Source: Microbispora triticiradicis (GTDB lineage: Bacteria; Actinomycetota; Actinomycetes; Streptosporangiales; Streptosporangiaceae). Taken from it: a stretch of DNA of 61,732 bases. Each line of letters begins with the position of its first letter. Position 1 is the stretch's first letter. Below, piece after piece: positions 1-8,229 of this stretch. Location: positions 1-61,732 of the forward strand of contig QFZU02000084.1 in NCBI GenBank assembly GCA_003260025.2. Reading direction: 5' to 3'. The translations under genes and the position numbers were made by a program. The notes beneath the pieces are model-generated. The model was not told the origin of the DNA, made no database searches, and saw only the letters and a list, made by a program, of their open reading frames with translations.

Positions 1-756
1 GGGGCGCAACCCGCGCCGCTCGACGCCGACGGGCAGGCGGGCCGGCGCAAGGCCGGGGTCGCCGCCGCCCGTCCCGGCACCGCCCCGCCGCTGAACCTGT
101 CCGGCGTACGGCCGGCCGGTGCGCGGGGCCCGGCGAACGGTCAGGCGAACGGCCAGGCGCCCGGACGTGCCCCGGGAGGCGGGGCAGCGCCGTCCGGGCC
201 GTCGGCGCCGTCCGCTCCGTCCGTGCCCCGGAGGGTGACGGGAGCGGCGGTCACGGGTGTCTCCGCCGCCTCCGCCGCTCCTGCCGCTCCCGCGAGCGGA
301 TCCGGCGGGTCCGGTGGCGGGTCGAACGGTGGGTCCGGCGGCGGGTCCGGTGGGTCCGGTGGTGGCTGGTTCAGCGGCCGGTCCGGCGGCTGGGCCTCCC
401 GGCCGTCGACCACGCGTGGCTCCGGCGGCGGGCCGGGCAGCCTGTTCGGCGGCGGCTCGGGTCGCTCGTCCCGAGGCTCCTCAGGCGGCTCAGGCGGCTC
501 AAGCGGCTCCGGCGGTTCGAGTGGCGGCTCCGGCGGCCTGTTCGGCGGTTCGTCCCGCCGGGGCGACGCGGGCCGCTCCCGTCCGGCGCCGCCGCCGCGT
601 GACTCCTCGCGTGACTCGGGGTCGTCCGCCGGGCGTTCGCGTCCGGCCGAGCCGCCCCCGCTCTGGCTGCCGAGCCGGGGGGAGAGCACGCGGCGCGAGG
701 GCGACGCGCCGGCCCCGTTCTGGGCCAAGCCGGCCGACCGCGACTCCGGCGAGTGA
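1..756 (+). CDS. C-terminal part of a glycine/serine-rich low-complexity protein (5' end outside window)
   Basis: The frame is open from base 1 and ends at TGA 754-756, so only the last 251 residues are seen. The visible part has no folded domain. It starts Ala/Pro/Asn-Gly rich, passes through long Gly-Gly-Ser runs (about residues 100-185) and ends with an Arg/Pro/Ser-rich tail finishing in DRDSGE. The next two genes encode a VirB8/TcpC-like protein and a transglycosylase-NlpC/P60 enzyme. From that context I infer this is the disordered tail of a large membrane protein (VirB6-like) of a chromosomal conjugation-like cluster, but nothing in the visible residues proves it. Opposite-strand reading frames across this stretch are shadows. 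Confidence 0.6.
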   Translation, partial: GAQPAPLDADGQAGRRKAGVAAARPGTAPPLNLSGVRPAGARGPANGQANGQAPGRAPGGGAAPSGPSAPSAPSVPRRVTGAAVTGVSAASAAPAAPASGSGGSGGGSNGGSGGGSGGSGGGWFSGRSGGWASRPSTTRGSGGGPGSLFGGGSGRSSRGSSGGSGGSSGSGGSSGGSGGLFGGSSRRGDAGRSRPAPPPRDSSRDSGSSAGRSRPAEPPPLWLPSRGESTRREGDAPAPFWAKPADRDSGE

Positions 757-775
757 CGGGACCACCGACGAGGCC

Positions 776-1426
776 ATGAGAAGCCGGAACAGCGACCGGG
801 GCAAGGGGCTCGCCTTCGGGGCGGCCGTGGTGGTGCTCGCCGCCGTCGGCGTCTACCTCAGCATGAGCCCGCCGACGGACGGCGACGAGCAGGCGAGACA
901 GCAGTCGGTGGGCCAGTCGGTGGCCGCCACCGGGCGGGCGACCACGGGGGCTCGGGAGCCCGGCCCGGTCGCCACCACGCCCGGCGCCTTCGACGTGTAC
1001 GCGTACCTGCCGCTGTCGAGGGAGGAGATCGGCGCGGCGGCCGACCTGGCCCGCCGCTTCGCCGAGGCGTACGGCACCTTCTCCCACGACGAGGAGCCGG
1101 CGGCCCGCGCCGAGCGGCTCACGGCGTTCGCGACCACCGAGTTCGCGGACCAGCTCACCAGGACCGTCACCGATCCCGCCGTGGCGGACCAGAACGAGAC
1201 CGACCAGGTGATCTCGAAGGGGTCGGCGAAGGTGGCGTCGATCCGCGACATGACGGGCAGTCAGGTGGTGTTCGTCGTCGACTCCACCCGGCACGTGACG
1301 GACCGGAGCGGCCAGAAGGACGTGCCCGAGCGGTTCGCCGTGACCGTCGTCAAGTCGGGCACCGACTGGCGGGTGTACGACCTGCAACTGGCCGACTCCG
1401 GCCAGGACGGGGACACCTCGCCGTGA
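776..1426 (+). CDS. Membrane-anchored VirB8/TcpC-like (NTF2-fold) protein
   Basis: A 216-residue protein with one N-terminal membrane segment (about residues 9-27), a polar linker rich in Gln, Thr and Ala, and a C-terminal domain from about residue 75 (starts FDVYAYLPLS) whose helix-helix-sheet pattern fits the NTF2-like fold of VirB8/TcpC conjugation proteins. The fold assignment is by appearance only. The ATG at 776 is chosen because it lies 20 bases after the previous stop and leads directly into the membrane segment. The stop overlaps the GTG start of the transglycosylase gene (GTGA), so the two are translationally coupled and probably act together at the envelope. Confidence 0.6.
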   Translation: MRSRNSDRGKGLAFGAAVVVLAAVGVYLSMSPPTDGDEQARQQSVGQSVAATGRATTGAREPGPVATTPGAFDVYAYLPLSREEIGAAADLARRFAEAYGTFSHDEEPAARAERLTAFATTEFADQLTRTVTDPAVADQNETDQVISKGSAKVASIRDMTGSQVVFVVDSTRHVTDRSGQKDVPERFAVTVVKSGTDWRVYDLQLADSGQDGDTSP

Positions 1427-2577
1427 CCGTCCCGCCGCGCGGCACCTCGGTACGCACCTCGGGGAGCGTCGTCCGCCGGCTCGCCTCGGGAGGGCGGTCC
1501 TGGCGGTTGATCGCCGTGGCCCTCGTCGTGATCGTGCCGGTCACGCTGTTCGCCTCGATCATCCTCATGACCCCCAGCCCGTCGATGCTGCTCGGCGGCG
1601 GCTCGTCCGGGAACTGCGCCGAGGCCGCCACGGGACCCGGTGCCGGGGCGGACCTGTCCGCGACGGCGCGAAGCGACATCCCCGAGGACTACCTGGAGCT
1701 CTACAAGAAGTTCGGCAAGCAGATCGGCGTGCAGTGGAACGTGCTCGCCGCCATCGGCAAGCGGGAGACGAACCACGGCCGGTCCTCGCTGCCGGGCGTG
1801 CGCAGCGGAACCAACTACGCGGGCGCGGCGGGGCCGATGCAGTTCCTCATCAGCACCTGGGGCGGCCAGGCCAAGATGAAGATCGAGCCGGGCATCAACG
1901 GCTACGCCTCCGACGGCGACGGGGACGGCTTCGGCGACGTCTACGACCCGGCGGACGCCATCCTCGGCGCGGCCAAGATGCTCAAGCGCAACGGCGCCCC
2001 CGACGACCTCAGAAGGGCGATCTTCGTCTACAACCGCGCCACCTGGTACGTCGACCAGGTCCTGGAGATCGCCAAGCGCTACGCCGCGACGGGGGACATC
2101 GGCCTGCCCGCCGAGGCCGACCCGGCCTGTGACTCCGGGTTCGTAGAGAACGCCCCCGACGACGTCGTCCGCCAGATCCTCGAATACGCTCTGGCGCAGC
2201 GGGGCAAGCCGTACCGGTGGGGCGGCACCGGCCCGGACGCCTTCGACTGCTCGGGGATCATCTACATGGCCTACCGGAACGCCGGTCTGAGCATCCCGCG
2301 GACGACCTTCGGCCAGTGGCCCTTCGGCGTACCGATCGAGCAGGGCGAGGAGCAGCCCGGCGACCTCGTCTTCTTCAACGCCGGCCCCGGCACGTCGAAG
2401 GACAACCCCGGGCACGTCGGGATGGTCGTCTCGCCCGGCACGATGATCGAGGCGAGGTGCACCCTCTGCGGGCCGATCAAGGTGACGACCTACCGCGACC
2501 GGCCGAACATCGTGGGCTTCACCCGGCCGCTCCGCAACGAGACCGTGCTGGCGCAGCTCAAGCGGGCCCAGACGTGA
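1423..2577 (+). CDS. Bifunctional lytic transglycosylase / C40 NlpC-P60 peptidase
   Basis: A 384-residue cell-wall enzyme with two catalytic domains. An N-terminal membrane segment (residues 29-50) anchors it facing outward. A lysozyme-like SLT domain spans about 85-222 with the likely catalytic Glu115 in GKRETNHG and the conserved AGPMQF motif. An NlpC/P60 domain follows (about 245-375) with nucleophile Cys276 (DAFDCSG) and His331 (PGHVGM). This SLT plus C40 pairing is typical of enzymes that open peptidoglycan for conjugation or secretion machinery in Gram-positive bacteria. It starts at GTG 1423 overlapping the upstream TGA and its own stop overlaps the next start, so it sits inside a tight operon. 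Confidence 0.88.
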   Translation: MTVPPRGTSVRTSGSVVRRLASGGRSWRLIAVALVVIVPVTLFASIILMTPSPSMLLGGGSSGNCAEAATGPGAGADLSATARSDIPEDYLELYKKFGKQIGVQWNVLAAIGKRETNHGRSSLPGVRSGTNYAGAAGPMQFLISTWGGQAKMKIEPGINGYASDGDGDGFGDVYDPADAILGAAKMLKRNGAPDDLRRAIFVYNRATWYVDQVLEIAKRYAATGDIGLPAEADPACDSGFVENAPDDVVRQILEYALAQRGKPYRWGGTGPDAFDCSGIIYMAYRNAGLSIPRTTFGQWPFGVPIEQGEEQPGDLVFFNAGPGTSKDNPGHVGMVVSPGTMIEARCTLCGPIKVTTYRDRPNIVGFTRPLRNETVLAQLKRAQT

Positions 2578-2963
2578 CCGGCAGGCTGGTCGTGGGCGCC
2601 GCGATCGTGGAGGACGGCCGGCTCCTGGCCGCCCAGCGGTCCGCGCCGCCGGAACTGCGCGGCGGCTGGGAGTTCCCCGGCGGGAAGGTTGACCCGGGGG
2701 AGGACGAGCGCGCCGCGCTGGTGCGCGAGTGCGTCGAGGAACTCGGCGTCGACATCGTGGTGTCACACCGCGTCGGCGGGGACTGGCCGCTGCCGAACGG
2801 CGGCGTGATGCGCGTCTGGCTCGCCGGGCTCGCCGCGGGCGTCCCCCGGCCGATCGAGCACCTCGCGCTGCGCTGGCTGGAGCCGCACGAACTGTACGAC
2901 GTCGCCTGGCTACCCGCGGATCTGCCGGTCGTCGCCGAGATAGAGACGCTGTTGCCCGGATAG
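2574..2963 (+). CDS. Nudix hydrolase, MutT-like (deoxy)nucleoside triphosphate pyrophosphohydrolase
   Basis: A 129-residue protein with a complete Nudix box at about residues 37-59: GGKVDPGEDE, then REC and EELGV, matching GX5EX7REUXEEXGU. The length fits MutT-type enzymes that cleave oxidised or other non-canonical dNTPs to the monophosphate. GTG 2574 overlaps the preceding TGA 2575-2577. Longer reading of this frame upstream lies inside the transglycosylase gene and is a shadow. The sanitation role is inferred from family and size; the exact substrate cannot be read from sequence. Confidence 0.85.
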   Translation: MTGRLVVGAAIVEDGRLLAAQRSAPPELRGGWEFPGGKVDPGEDERAALVRECVEELGVDIVVSHRVGGDWPLPNGGVMRVWLAGLAAGVPRPIEHLALRWLEPHELYDVAWLPADLPVVAEIETLLPG

Positions 2964-3055
2964 GACGCAGAATCGTGCCCTGAGACCGGCTTTGCCGTGC
3001 CGTGGACCGAACTACAATCGGTGTTGACCTCGCACGCGCTGACAGGAGGCGATCG

Positions 3056-4054
3056 GTGATCGGACGCGCATACATCAGGGCCGCGTCCTCGGCTGCCGCG
3101 TCGCTGGCACTCGCCACGCTGGCGGTCGTGGTCGTGAGCCCCATGCTCGGCGCGACCGCCGACCCGGTGAACCCGTGCGACACCACCCAGGGCGACAACT
3201 GCGACGTCGTCACGGTCACCGTCACGCAGACGCCGTCGGCCTCGCCCAGTCCGACCGCCGAGCCGGTGGTGACGAAGACCGTCACCGTCACGCCGACGCC
3301 CAAGCGCACCACCCGCAAGCCCACGGCGACCCACTCCACCACCCCGCCCGCGTCGACCAGCGGCCAGCAGGGGCAACAGGGCCAGCAGGGGCAGCAGCCT
3401 CCGTCCACCACCGAGCACTTCCCCTCGACGACCGAGGTGCCCGCCGGGACGGGCGGCACGTCCGCCACCCCCACCCCGGAGAGCGAGGGGCAGGTGAGCC
3501 TGCCGCCGGCCTCGACGCCGGATACCGGCCAGACTCCCACCCCGGCCGCCTCGTTCGAGGAGCCCGCGCCCGACACCGTGCCGTACGAGATCCGCAACGC
3601 CTCGCCCGAGTACGACAAGGCGTCGCTGGCCCACCGGCTCGCGATCCCCGCCGGTGTGCTCCTCGGCATCGCGCTGATCGCCTGGCTGATCTTCGAGGGC
3701 CGGCTCCGGCGGATGGCCCACGCCGCCGCCGTACGGCGGGGCGGCCCGGGCGCCGCCATGTCCACCACGGGGGCCGCAGCACCGGAGACGCCGGCCTATC
3801 CGGCGGGCTCCGGCTACGCCCCGATGGTCGGTTTCGTGCCGGTCCAGCCGTACCCCCAGCAGCCGTACCCACAGCAGCCGTACCCCCAGCAGTACGCGGT
3901 GCCCTACCCGCAGCAGCCCTACGGCTACCCCGTGCCGTACGGGTACGCCCAGCCGTACGGGTACCCGGCCGGGGACCCCGCGCAGACACAGGGGCAGGCA
4001 CCGGCACAGGGGCAGGCGCCGACGGCCGGAGAGCCCCAGCAGCGAGAGCAGTAG
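3056..4054 (+). CDS. Thr/Pro-rich single-pass membrane protein with PYPQQ repeats
   Basis: I do not recognise a named family. GTG 3056 is chosen because AGGAGG lies at 3044-3049, six bases upstream; the protein is then 332 residues. It has a signal peptide (hydrophobic about 10-30), a Thr/Ser/Pro/Gln-rich region (about 60-180, with a short GQQ repeat), a membrane helix near 200-222 (LAIPAGVLLGIALIAW) followed by basic residues, and a C-terminal tail of tandem PYPQQ units and PYGY motifs. The layout suggests an outward stalk and a cytoplasmic Pro/Tyr/Gln tail. Tails like this are common in actinobacterial envelope proteins and may mediate assembly; that is inference. Confidence 0.65.
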   Translation: MIGRAYIRAASSAAASLALATLAVVVVSPMLGATADPVNPCDTTQGDNCDVVTVTVTQTPSASPSPTAEPVVTKTVTVTPTPKRTTRKPTATHSTTPPASTSGQQGQQGQQGQQPPSTTEHFPSTTEVPAGTGGTSATPTPESEGQVSLPPASTPDTGQTPTPAASFEEPAPDTVPYEIRNASPEYDKASLAHRLAIPAGVLLGIALIAWLIFEGRLRRMAHAAAVRRGGPGAAMSTTGAAAPETPAYPAGSGYAPMVGFVPVQPYPQQPYPQQPYPQQYAVPYPQQPYGYPVPYGYAQPYGYPAGDPAQTQGQAPAQGQAPTAGEPQQREQ

Positions 4055-4080
4055 ACAAACAGTAGACACTCGGAGCAGCA

Positions 4081-4124
4081 CACGAGAGGCGCCGCCCGGA
4101 CGAGCCCGGGCGGCGCCTCTCGTG
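4081..4124. terminator. Strong hairpin terminator between converging genes
   Basis: An 18-bp perfect inverted repeat (arms 4081-4098 and 4107-4124) surrounds an 8-base loop. It lies between the converging PYPQQ protein gene and the sdhB gene. There is no T tract on either side, as is usual in actinobacteria, and the symmetry would allow it to work for both strands. Confidence 0.85.
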
Positions 4125-4135
4125 TCACGCGCGGG

Positions 4136-4888
4136 TCAGTGCTGGCGCTTGAAGATCTTCGAGCCCAGCCAGACCAGCGGGTCGTACTTCCGGTCGACCA
4201 CGCGCTCCTTCATCGGGATCAGCGCGTTGTCAGTGATCTTGATGTGCTCGGGGCAGACCTCGGTGCAGCACTTGGTGATGTTGCAGTAGGAGAGGCCGTG
4301 GTCCTCCTGCGCCGACTCCTTGCGGTCCAGCACGTCGTACGGATGCATGTCGAGTTCGGCGATCCGCATGAGGTAGCGCGGGCCGGAGAAGTTCGGCTTG
4401 TTCTCCTCGTGGTCCCGGATCACGTGACAGACGTTCTGGCACATGTAGCACTCGATGCACTTGCGGAACTCCTGCGACCGCTCGACGTCGATCTGCTGCA
4501 TGCGGTACTCGCCCGGCTTCACGTCGGCCGGCGGCGTGAACGACGGGACCTCGCGGGCCTTCTGGTAGTTGAACGACACGTCCGTCACCAGGTCCTTGAT
4601 GACCGGGAACGTCCGCAGCGGCGTGACCGTGATGGTCTCGTCCTCCTCGAAGGTGGACATCCGGGTCATGCAGCCCAGGCGCGGCTTGCCGTTGATCTCC
4701 ATGGAGCACGAGCCGCACTTGCCGGCCTTGCAGTTCCAGCGGACCGCGAGGTCGGGCGTCTGGGTGGCCTGGAGCCGGTGAATGACGTCGAGGACGACCT
4801 CGCCCTCGTTCACCTCGACGGTGAAGTCCTCAAGCCTGCCCTCGCCGCCCTCACCGCGCCAGACGCGGAACTTCGCCTTGTATCCCAT
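4136..4888 (-). CDS. sdhB: Succinate dehydrogenase/fumarate reductase iron-sulfur subunit (Sdh1 type)
   Basis: A 250-residue electron-transfer subunit linking the flavoprotein to the membrane subunit. The N-terminal [2Fe-2S] domain has Cys53, Cys58, Cys61 and Cys73 (CKAGKCGSC, then GC). The C-terminal domain carries the [4Fe-4S]/[3Fe-4S] cysteines in KCIECYMCQNVC and YCNITKCCTEVCPEH. Start and the flavoprotein stop overlap as TGATG at 4886-4890. Longer reading of the frame upstream is not supported because it runs into sdhA. Gene order sdhC-sdhA-sdhB and protein sizes match mycobacterial Rv0249c-Rv0247c (Sdh1). Confidence 0.93.
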   Translation of the reverse strand: MGYKAKFRVWRGEGGEGRLEDFTVEVNEGEVVLDVIHRLQATQTPDLAVRWNCKAGKCGSCSMEINGKPRLGCMTRMSTFEEDETITVTPLRTFPVIKDLVTDVSFNYQKAREVPSFTPPADVKPGEYRMQQIDVERSQEFRKCIECYMCQNVCHVIRDHEENKPNFSGPRYLMRIAELDMHPYDVLDRKESAQEDHGLSYCNITKCCTEVCPEHIKITDNALIPMKERVVDRKYDPLVWLGSKIFKRQH

Positions 4889-6780
4889 CACGACTCCTTG
4901 ACGGCGGCGTCGTACTCCGCCAGCTCTTCTTCGGTGAGGTACTTCTCCAGCTCGCCACGCTCGAACAGGCTGATCAGGTCGGAGCGCATCGACGGCTGGA
5001 CCCTCTCCTCGACGCTCACGCCCGACTCGTCCGGCGTCACCGCCACGCGCAGCAGCTTCCTGCGCCACTCCGGCGACATGCCGGGGTAGTCGTCCCGGGT
5101 GTGCCCGCCACGGCTCTCCTCACGAAGCAGCGCGGCCTTCGCCACGGCCTCGCTCACCAGCAGCATGTTGCGCAGGTCGATCGCGAGGTGCCAGCCGGGG
5201 TTGTAGATCCGGCTGCCCGAGGAGGCGGTGTGCCTGGCCCGCTCCTTGAGCTTCTCGACGACCTGGAGGGCCTCGCTGATCTCCTCCGCCTTACGGATGA
5301 TGCCGACCAGGTCGTTCATAGTGCGCTGGAGCTCGTGGTGGACCTCGTACGGGTTCTCCCCGCCGGTGCGCTCCAGCGGCGCCAGCGCCTCCGCCCTGGC
5401 CTCCTCGACCAGCCCGGCGGCCGCCGCCGGCCGCCTCGCCAGGCCGTCGACGTACGCCGCGGCGCCCGCACCGGCCCGGCGGCCGAACACCAGCAGGTCC
5501 GAGAGGGAGTTGCCGCCGAGGCGGTTGGAGCCGTGCATGCCGCCGGAGACCTCGCCGGCCGCGAACAGGCCGGGCACCGAGGCCGCGCCGGTGTCGGCGT
5601 CCACCTCCACGCCGCCCATGACGTAGTGGCAGGTCGGGCCGACCTGCATGGGCTCCTTGGTGATGTCGACGTCCGCCAGCTCCTTGAACTGGTGGTGCAT
5701 CGACGGCAGCCGCCGGATGATCTCGGCGGCGGGCAGCCGGGTGGACACGTCCAGGAACACGCCGCCCTGCGGTGAGCCGCGCCCCGCCTTGACCTCCGAG
5801 TTGATCGCCCGGGCCACCTCGTCACGGGGCAGCAGCTCGGGCGGGCGGCGGTTGCCCGCCTGGTCGTCGTACCAGCGGTCCGCCTCCTCCTCGGTCGTGG
5901 CGTACTTGTCCTTGAACACGTCCGGGATGTAGTCGAACATGAACCGGCGGCCCTCGGAGTTGCGCAGGACGCCCCCGTCGCCGCGAACCGACTCCGTCAC
6001 CAGGATGCCGCGCACCGACGGAGGCCAGACCATGCCCGTCGGGTGGAACTGGATGAACTCCATGTTGATGAGGTTCGCACCGGCGAGCATGGCCAGCGCG
6101 TGCCCGTCGCCCGTGTACTCCCAGGAGTTCGACGTGACGACGAACGACTTGCCGATGCCGCCGGTGGCCAGCACCACGGCGGGAGCGTCGAAGACGATGA
6201 AGTCGCCGGTCTCCCGCCAGTAGCCGAAGGCCCCCGCGATGGCGTCGCCATCTTTGAGCAGCCGGGTGATCGTGCACTCGGCGAAGACCTTGATGTACGC
6301 CTCGGGGTCGCCGTGCAGCTTCTCGTCCTCCTGCTGCAGGGCGACGACGCGCTGCTGCAGGGTGCGGATCATCTCCAGGCCCGTACGGTCGCCGACGTGG
6401 GCGAGGCGCGGGTACTCGTGACCGCCGAAGTTGCGCTGGCTGATCTTGCCGTCCTTGGTGCGGTCGAACAGCGCGCCCCAGGCCTCCAGCTCCCAGACCC
6501 GGTCCGGAGCCTCCTTGGCGTGCAGTTCGGCCATGCGCCAGTTGTTGAGGAACTTGCCTCCGCGCATGGTGTCGCGGAAGTGCACCATCCAGTTGTCGTT
6601 CGGGTTGACGTTGCCCATCGCGGCGGCGGCGCCGCCCTCGGCCATGACCGTGTGGGCCTTGCCGAAGAGCGACTTGCAGACGATGGCCGTCCGCTTGCCC
6701 TGCTGCCGCGCCTCGATCGCCGCGCGGAGTCCCGCTCCGCCGGCTCCGATGACGACGACGTCGTATTCGTGACGCTCCAC
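4888..6780 (-). CDS. sdhA: Succinate dehydrogenase/fumarate reductase flavoprotein subunit (Sdh1 type)
   Basis: A 630-residue catalytic subunit that oxidises succinate or reduces fumarate at a covalently bound FAD. It begins with the dinucleotide-binding motif VVIGAGGAGLRAA (residues 9-21). His43 in KAHTVMAEGG is the expected FAD attachment residue. Substrate-site motifs QFHPTG and HGSNRLGGNSL are present. It is the middle gene of the three-gene minus-strand operon, with the membrane subunit upstream and sdhB overlapping downstream. It is clearly different from the second flavoprotein at 13118-15142, so this is not a recent duplication. Confidence 0.93.
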   Translation of the reverse strand: MERHEYDVVVIGAGGAGLRAAIEARQQGKRTAIVCKSLFGKAHTVMAEGGAAAAMGNVNPNDNWMVHFRDTMRGGKFLNNWRMAELHAKEAPDRVWELEAWGALFDRTKDGKISQRNFGGHEYPRLAHVGDRTGLEMIRTLQQRVVALQQEDEKLHGDPEAYIKVFAECTITRLLKDGDAIAGAFGYWRETGDFIVFDAPAVVLATGGIGKSFVVTSNSWEYTGDGHALAMLAGANLINMEFIQFHPTGMVWPPSVRGILVTESVRGDGGVLRNSEGRRFMFDYIPDVFKDKYATTEEEADRWYDDQAGNRRPPELLPRDEVARAINSEVKAGRGSPQGGVFLDVSTRLPAAEIIRRLPSMHHQFKELADVDITKEPMQVGPTCHYVMGGVEVDADTGAASVPGLFAAGEVSGGMHGSNRLGGNSLSDLLVFGRRAGAGAAAYVDGLARRPAAAAGLVEEARAEALAPLERTGGENPYEVHHELQRTMNDLVGIIRKAEEISEALQVVEKLKERARHTASSGSRIYNPGWHLAIDLRNMLLVSEAVAKAALLREESRGGHTRDDYPGMSPEWRRKLLRVAVTPDESGVSVEERVQPSMRSDLISLFERGELEKYLTEEELAEYDAAVKES

Positions 6781-6807
6781 CTTGAGATCCTTACAACGAC
6801 GTGCTGC

Positions 6808-7611
6808 TTAAGCGAACGGGAAGTTGATGACGCCCTTGGCGACGAGGCGGACGTACAGGTCCGCGACCACGATCGAGACCATGGACGCCCAGGCGAACTG
6901 CTGGTGCCGCGCGTTGAGCTTCGAGACCAGCGTCCACGCCTTGTAGCGCAGCGGGTGCCTGGAGAAGTGGTTCAGGCGCCCGGCGGTGATGTGGCGGCAG
7001 GAGTGGCAGCCGAACGTGTAGCAGAGGACCAGGACCGCGTTCACCACGAGGATGACCGTGCCGAGACCGACGTGTCCCCAGTTGCCGTCCGCGTCGCGGA
7101 AGGACAGCACCGCGTCGTACGTCAGGATCAGACCGATGATCGCGGCGACGTAGAAGAAGTAGCGGTGCACGTTCTGCAGGATCAGCGGCAGGCGCGACTC
7201 GCCGGTGTACTTGCTGTGCGGCTCGGCCACCGAGCAGGCCGGCGGCGACATCCACCACGAGCGGTAGTACGACTTGCGGTAGTAGTAGCAGGTGAACCGG
7301 AACCCGCCCGGGAACGCGAGGATCAGCAGTCCCGGCGGCAGGGTGTACCAGTCGCCGAACGGGGCGAATCCGAACAGCCGGGCCCCTTCTGGGCAGGTCG
7401 CCGCCGCGAGGCAGGGCGACGAGAAGGGGGCGATGTACGACCCGGCGAGAATGCTCAAGTCGAACATCGCCCAGAAGCCGTAAATCAGGAACAAGAAGAG
7501 CCCGGCGAACGTGAGCACCGGAGCAAGCCACCATCGGTCGGTGCGCAGAGTGCGCACCCTGATCTGCGCGCGTTGTTTCCGTACCGCGCTCTCGGCCGTT
7601 GTCTGGGTCAT
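6808..7611 (-). CDS. sdhC: Succinate dehydrogenase membrane subunit, Sdh1 type
   Basis: A 267-residue integral membrane protein with about five membrane helices (from WWLAPVLTFAGLFLFLIYGF near residue 28 to FAWASMVSIVVADLYVRL near the end). Several histidines suited to haem ligation lie near helix ends (CHSCRHITAGRLNH, RHQQFAW). Length, position and topology match Rv0249c-type anchors rather than the smaller SdhC/SdhD pairs. ATG 7611 is chosen over an in-frame start 11 codons earlier because a GGAAGG Shine-Dalgarno sequence precedes it. A 27-base gap separates it from sdhA. Confidence 0.8.
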   Translation of the reverse strand: MTQTTAESAVRKQRAQIRVRTLRTDRWWLAPVLTFAGLFLFLIYGFWAMFDLSILAGSYIAPFSSPCLAAATCPEGARLFGFAPFGDWYTLPPGLLILAFPGGFRFTCYYYRKSYYRSWWMSPPACSVAEPHSKYTGESRLPLILQNVHRYFFYVAAIIGLILTYDAVLSFRDADGNWGHVGLGTVILVVNAVLVLCYTFGCHSCRHITAGRLNHFSRHPLRYKAWTLVSKLNARHQQFAWASMVSIVVADLYVRLVAKGVINFPFA

Positions 7612-7730
7612 CGGAGACCTTCCACCCTCACTGACTCCGCGCACGCCGGAGCGGTCGCGCGTGCTCAGGCCGTGCTGCTCGGGCCGTGCTGACCCTGCTG
7701 CTCAGGCCGTGCGCGTTATTGGTGGGGCAC

Positions 7731-7796
7731 ACATTACGACGAGCACATCACGAACTGTGAGGAGGGTCACTCCTACCCACTGTGATCTCGGTCACT
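7731..7796 (-). promoter_or_regulatory. sdh1 promoter region with two Crp-like palindromes
   Basis: Two 16-bp sites match TGTGA-N6-TCACN: TGTGAGGAGGGTCACT (7756-7771) and TGTGATCTCGGTCACT (7781-7796), centres 25 bp apart. On the minus strand a TAATGT box (7736 to 7731) with a weak CACAGT 17 bases upstream gives a plausible promoter starting near 7724. The first site would then be centred about 40 bp upstream (class II position) and the second about 65 bp. The second site overlaps the stop codon of the receiver gene. Crp control is inferred from the consensus. Confidence 0.6.
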
Positions 7797-8229
7797 TCCC
7801 CGGGAGTTTGACCACGGTGACGAAGAATTCGTCGATCTGCCGCACCACTCGGGTGAACTGGTCGAAGTCGACGGGCTTCGTGATGTACGCGTTGGCGTGC
7901 AGGTTGTATCCCCGAAGGATATCCTGCTCAGCCTCCGAAGTGGTCAGGATCACCACCGGAATGCTCCGCAGCGAGGGGTCGGCCTTGACCTCCTGCAGCA
8001 CCTCGAAGCCGTTCAACCGGGGAAGGTTCAGGTCGAGCAGCACGAGGTCGGGCCGCGGCGCCGAGCCGTGCGGACCCTCGCCGCGCAGGAAGGCCAGCGC
8101 CTGCTCCCCGTCCTGCACCACGTGGAGGTTGTTGCCGACCTTGTTGTGCGAGAACGCCTCCTGGCAGAGCAACACGTCGCCGGGGTCGTCCTCCACCAGG
8201 AGGACCTCGATCGGGCGGAACTCACTCAT
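7792..8229 (-). CDS. CheY-like single-domain response regulator
   Basis: A 145-residue receiver domain with no output domain. The acidic pocket is LLVEDD (residues 10-15), the phospho-acceptor is Asp66 in [11 protein letters not shown], and the conserved lysine is in YITKPVDF. It resembles the Rcp1-like receivers that partner kinases with the [11 protein letters not shown] motif, which is exactly the motif of the upstream kinase. ATG 8229 is chosen because it directly precedes the receiver fold and overlaps the kinase stop (ATGAGTGA, 8 bases). It likely passes phosphate to another protein, perhaps the REC-PP2C phosphatase in the same operon. Confidence 0.88.
   Translation of the reverse strand: MSEFRPIEVLLVEDDPGDVLLCQEAFSHNKVGNNLHVVQDGEQALAFLRGEGPHGSAPRPDLVLLDLNLPRLNGFEVLQEVKADPSLRSIPVVILTTSEAEQDILRGYNLHANAYITKPVDFDQFTRVVRQIDEFFVTVVKLPGK

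Noticed and set aside
1261..3768. Long minus-strand reading frame of 835 codons opposite the transglycosylase and Nudix genes
   Set aside because: It is a GC-rich shadow: its composition is Arg/Gly/Ala/Pro with no domain, and three well-supported plus-strand genes with catalytic motifs occupy the same bases.
3840..3900. Repeated PYPQQ codons considered as a CRISPR-like or intergenic repeat
   Set aside because: The units are contiguous, in frame and inside a coding sequence; there are no spacers.
7611..8229. Receiver gene and sdh1 genes considered as one operon
   Set aside because: A 180-base gap with Crp-like sites and a promoter-like sequence separates them, so separate transcription of sdh1 is more likely.
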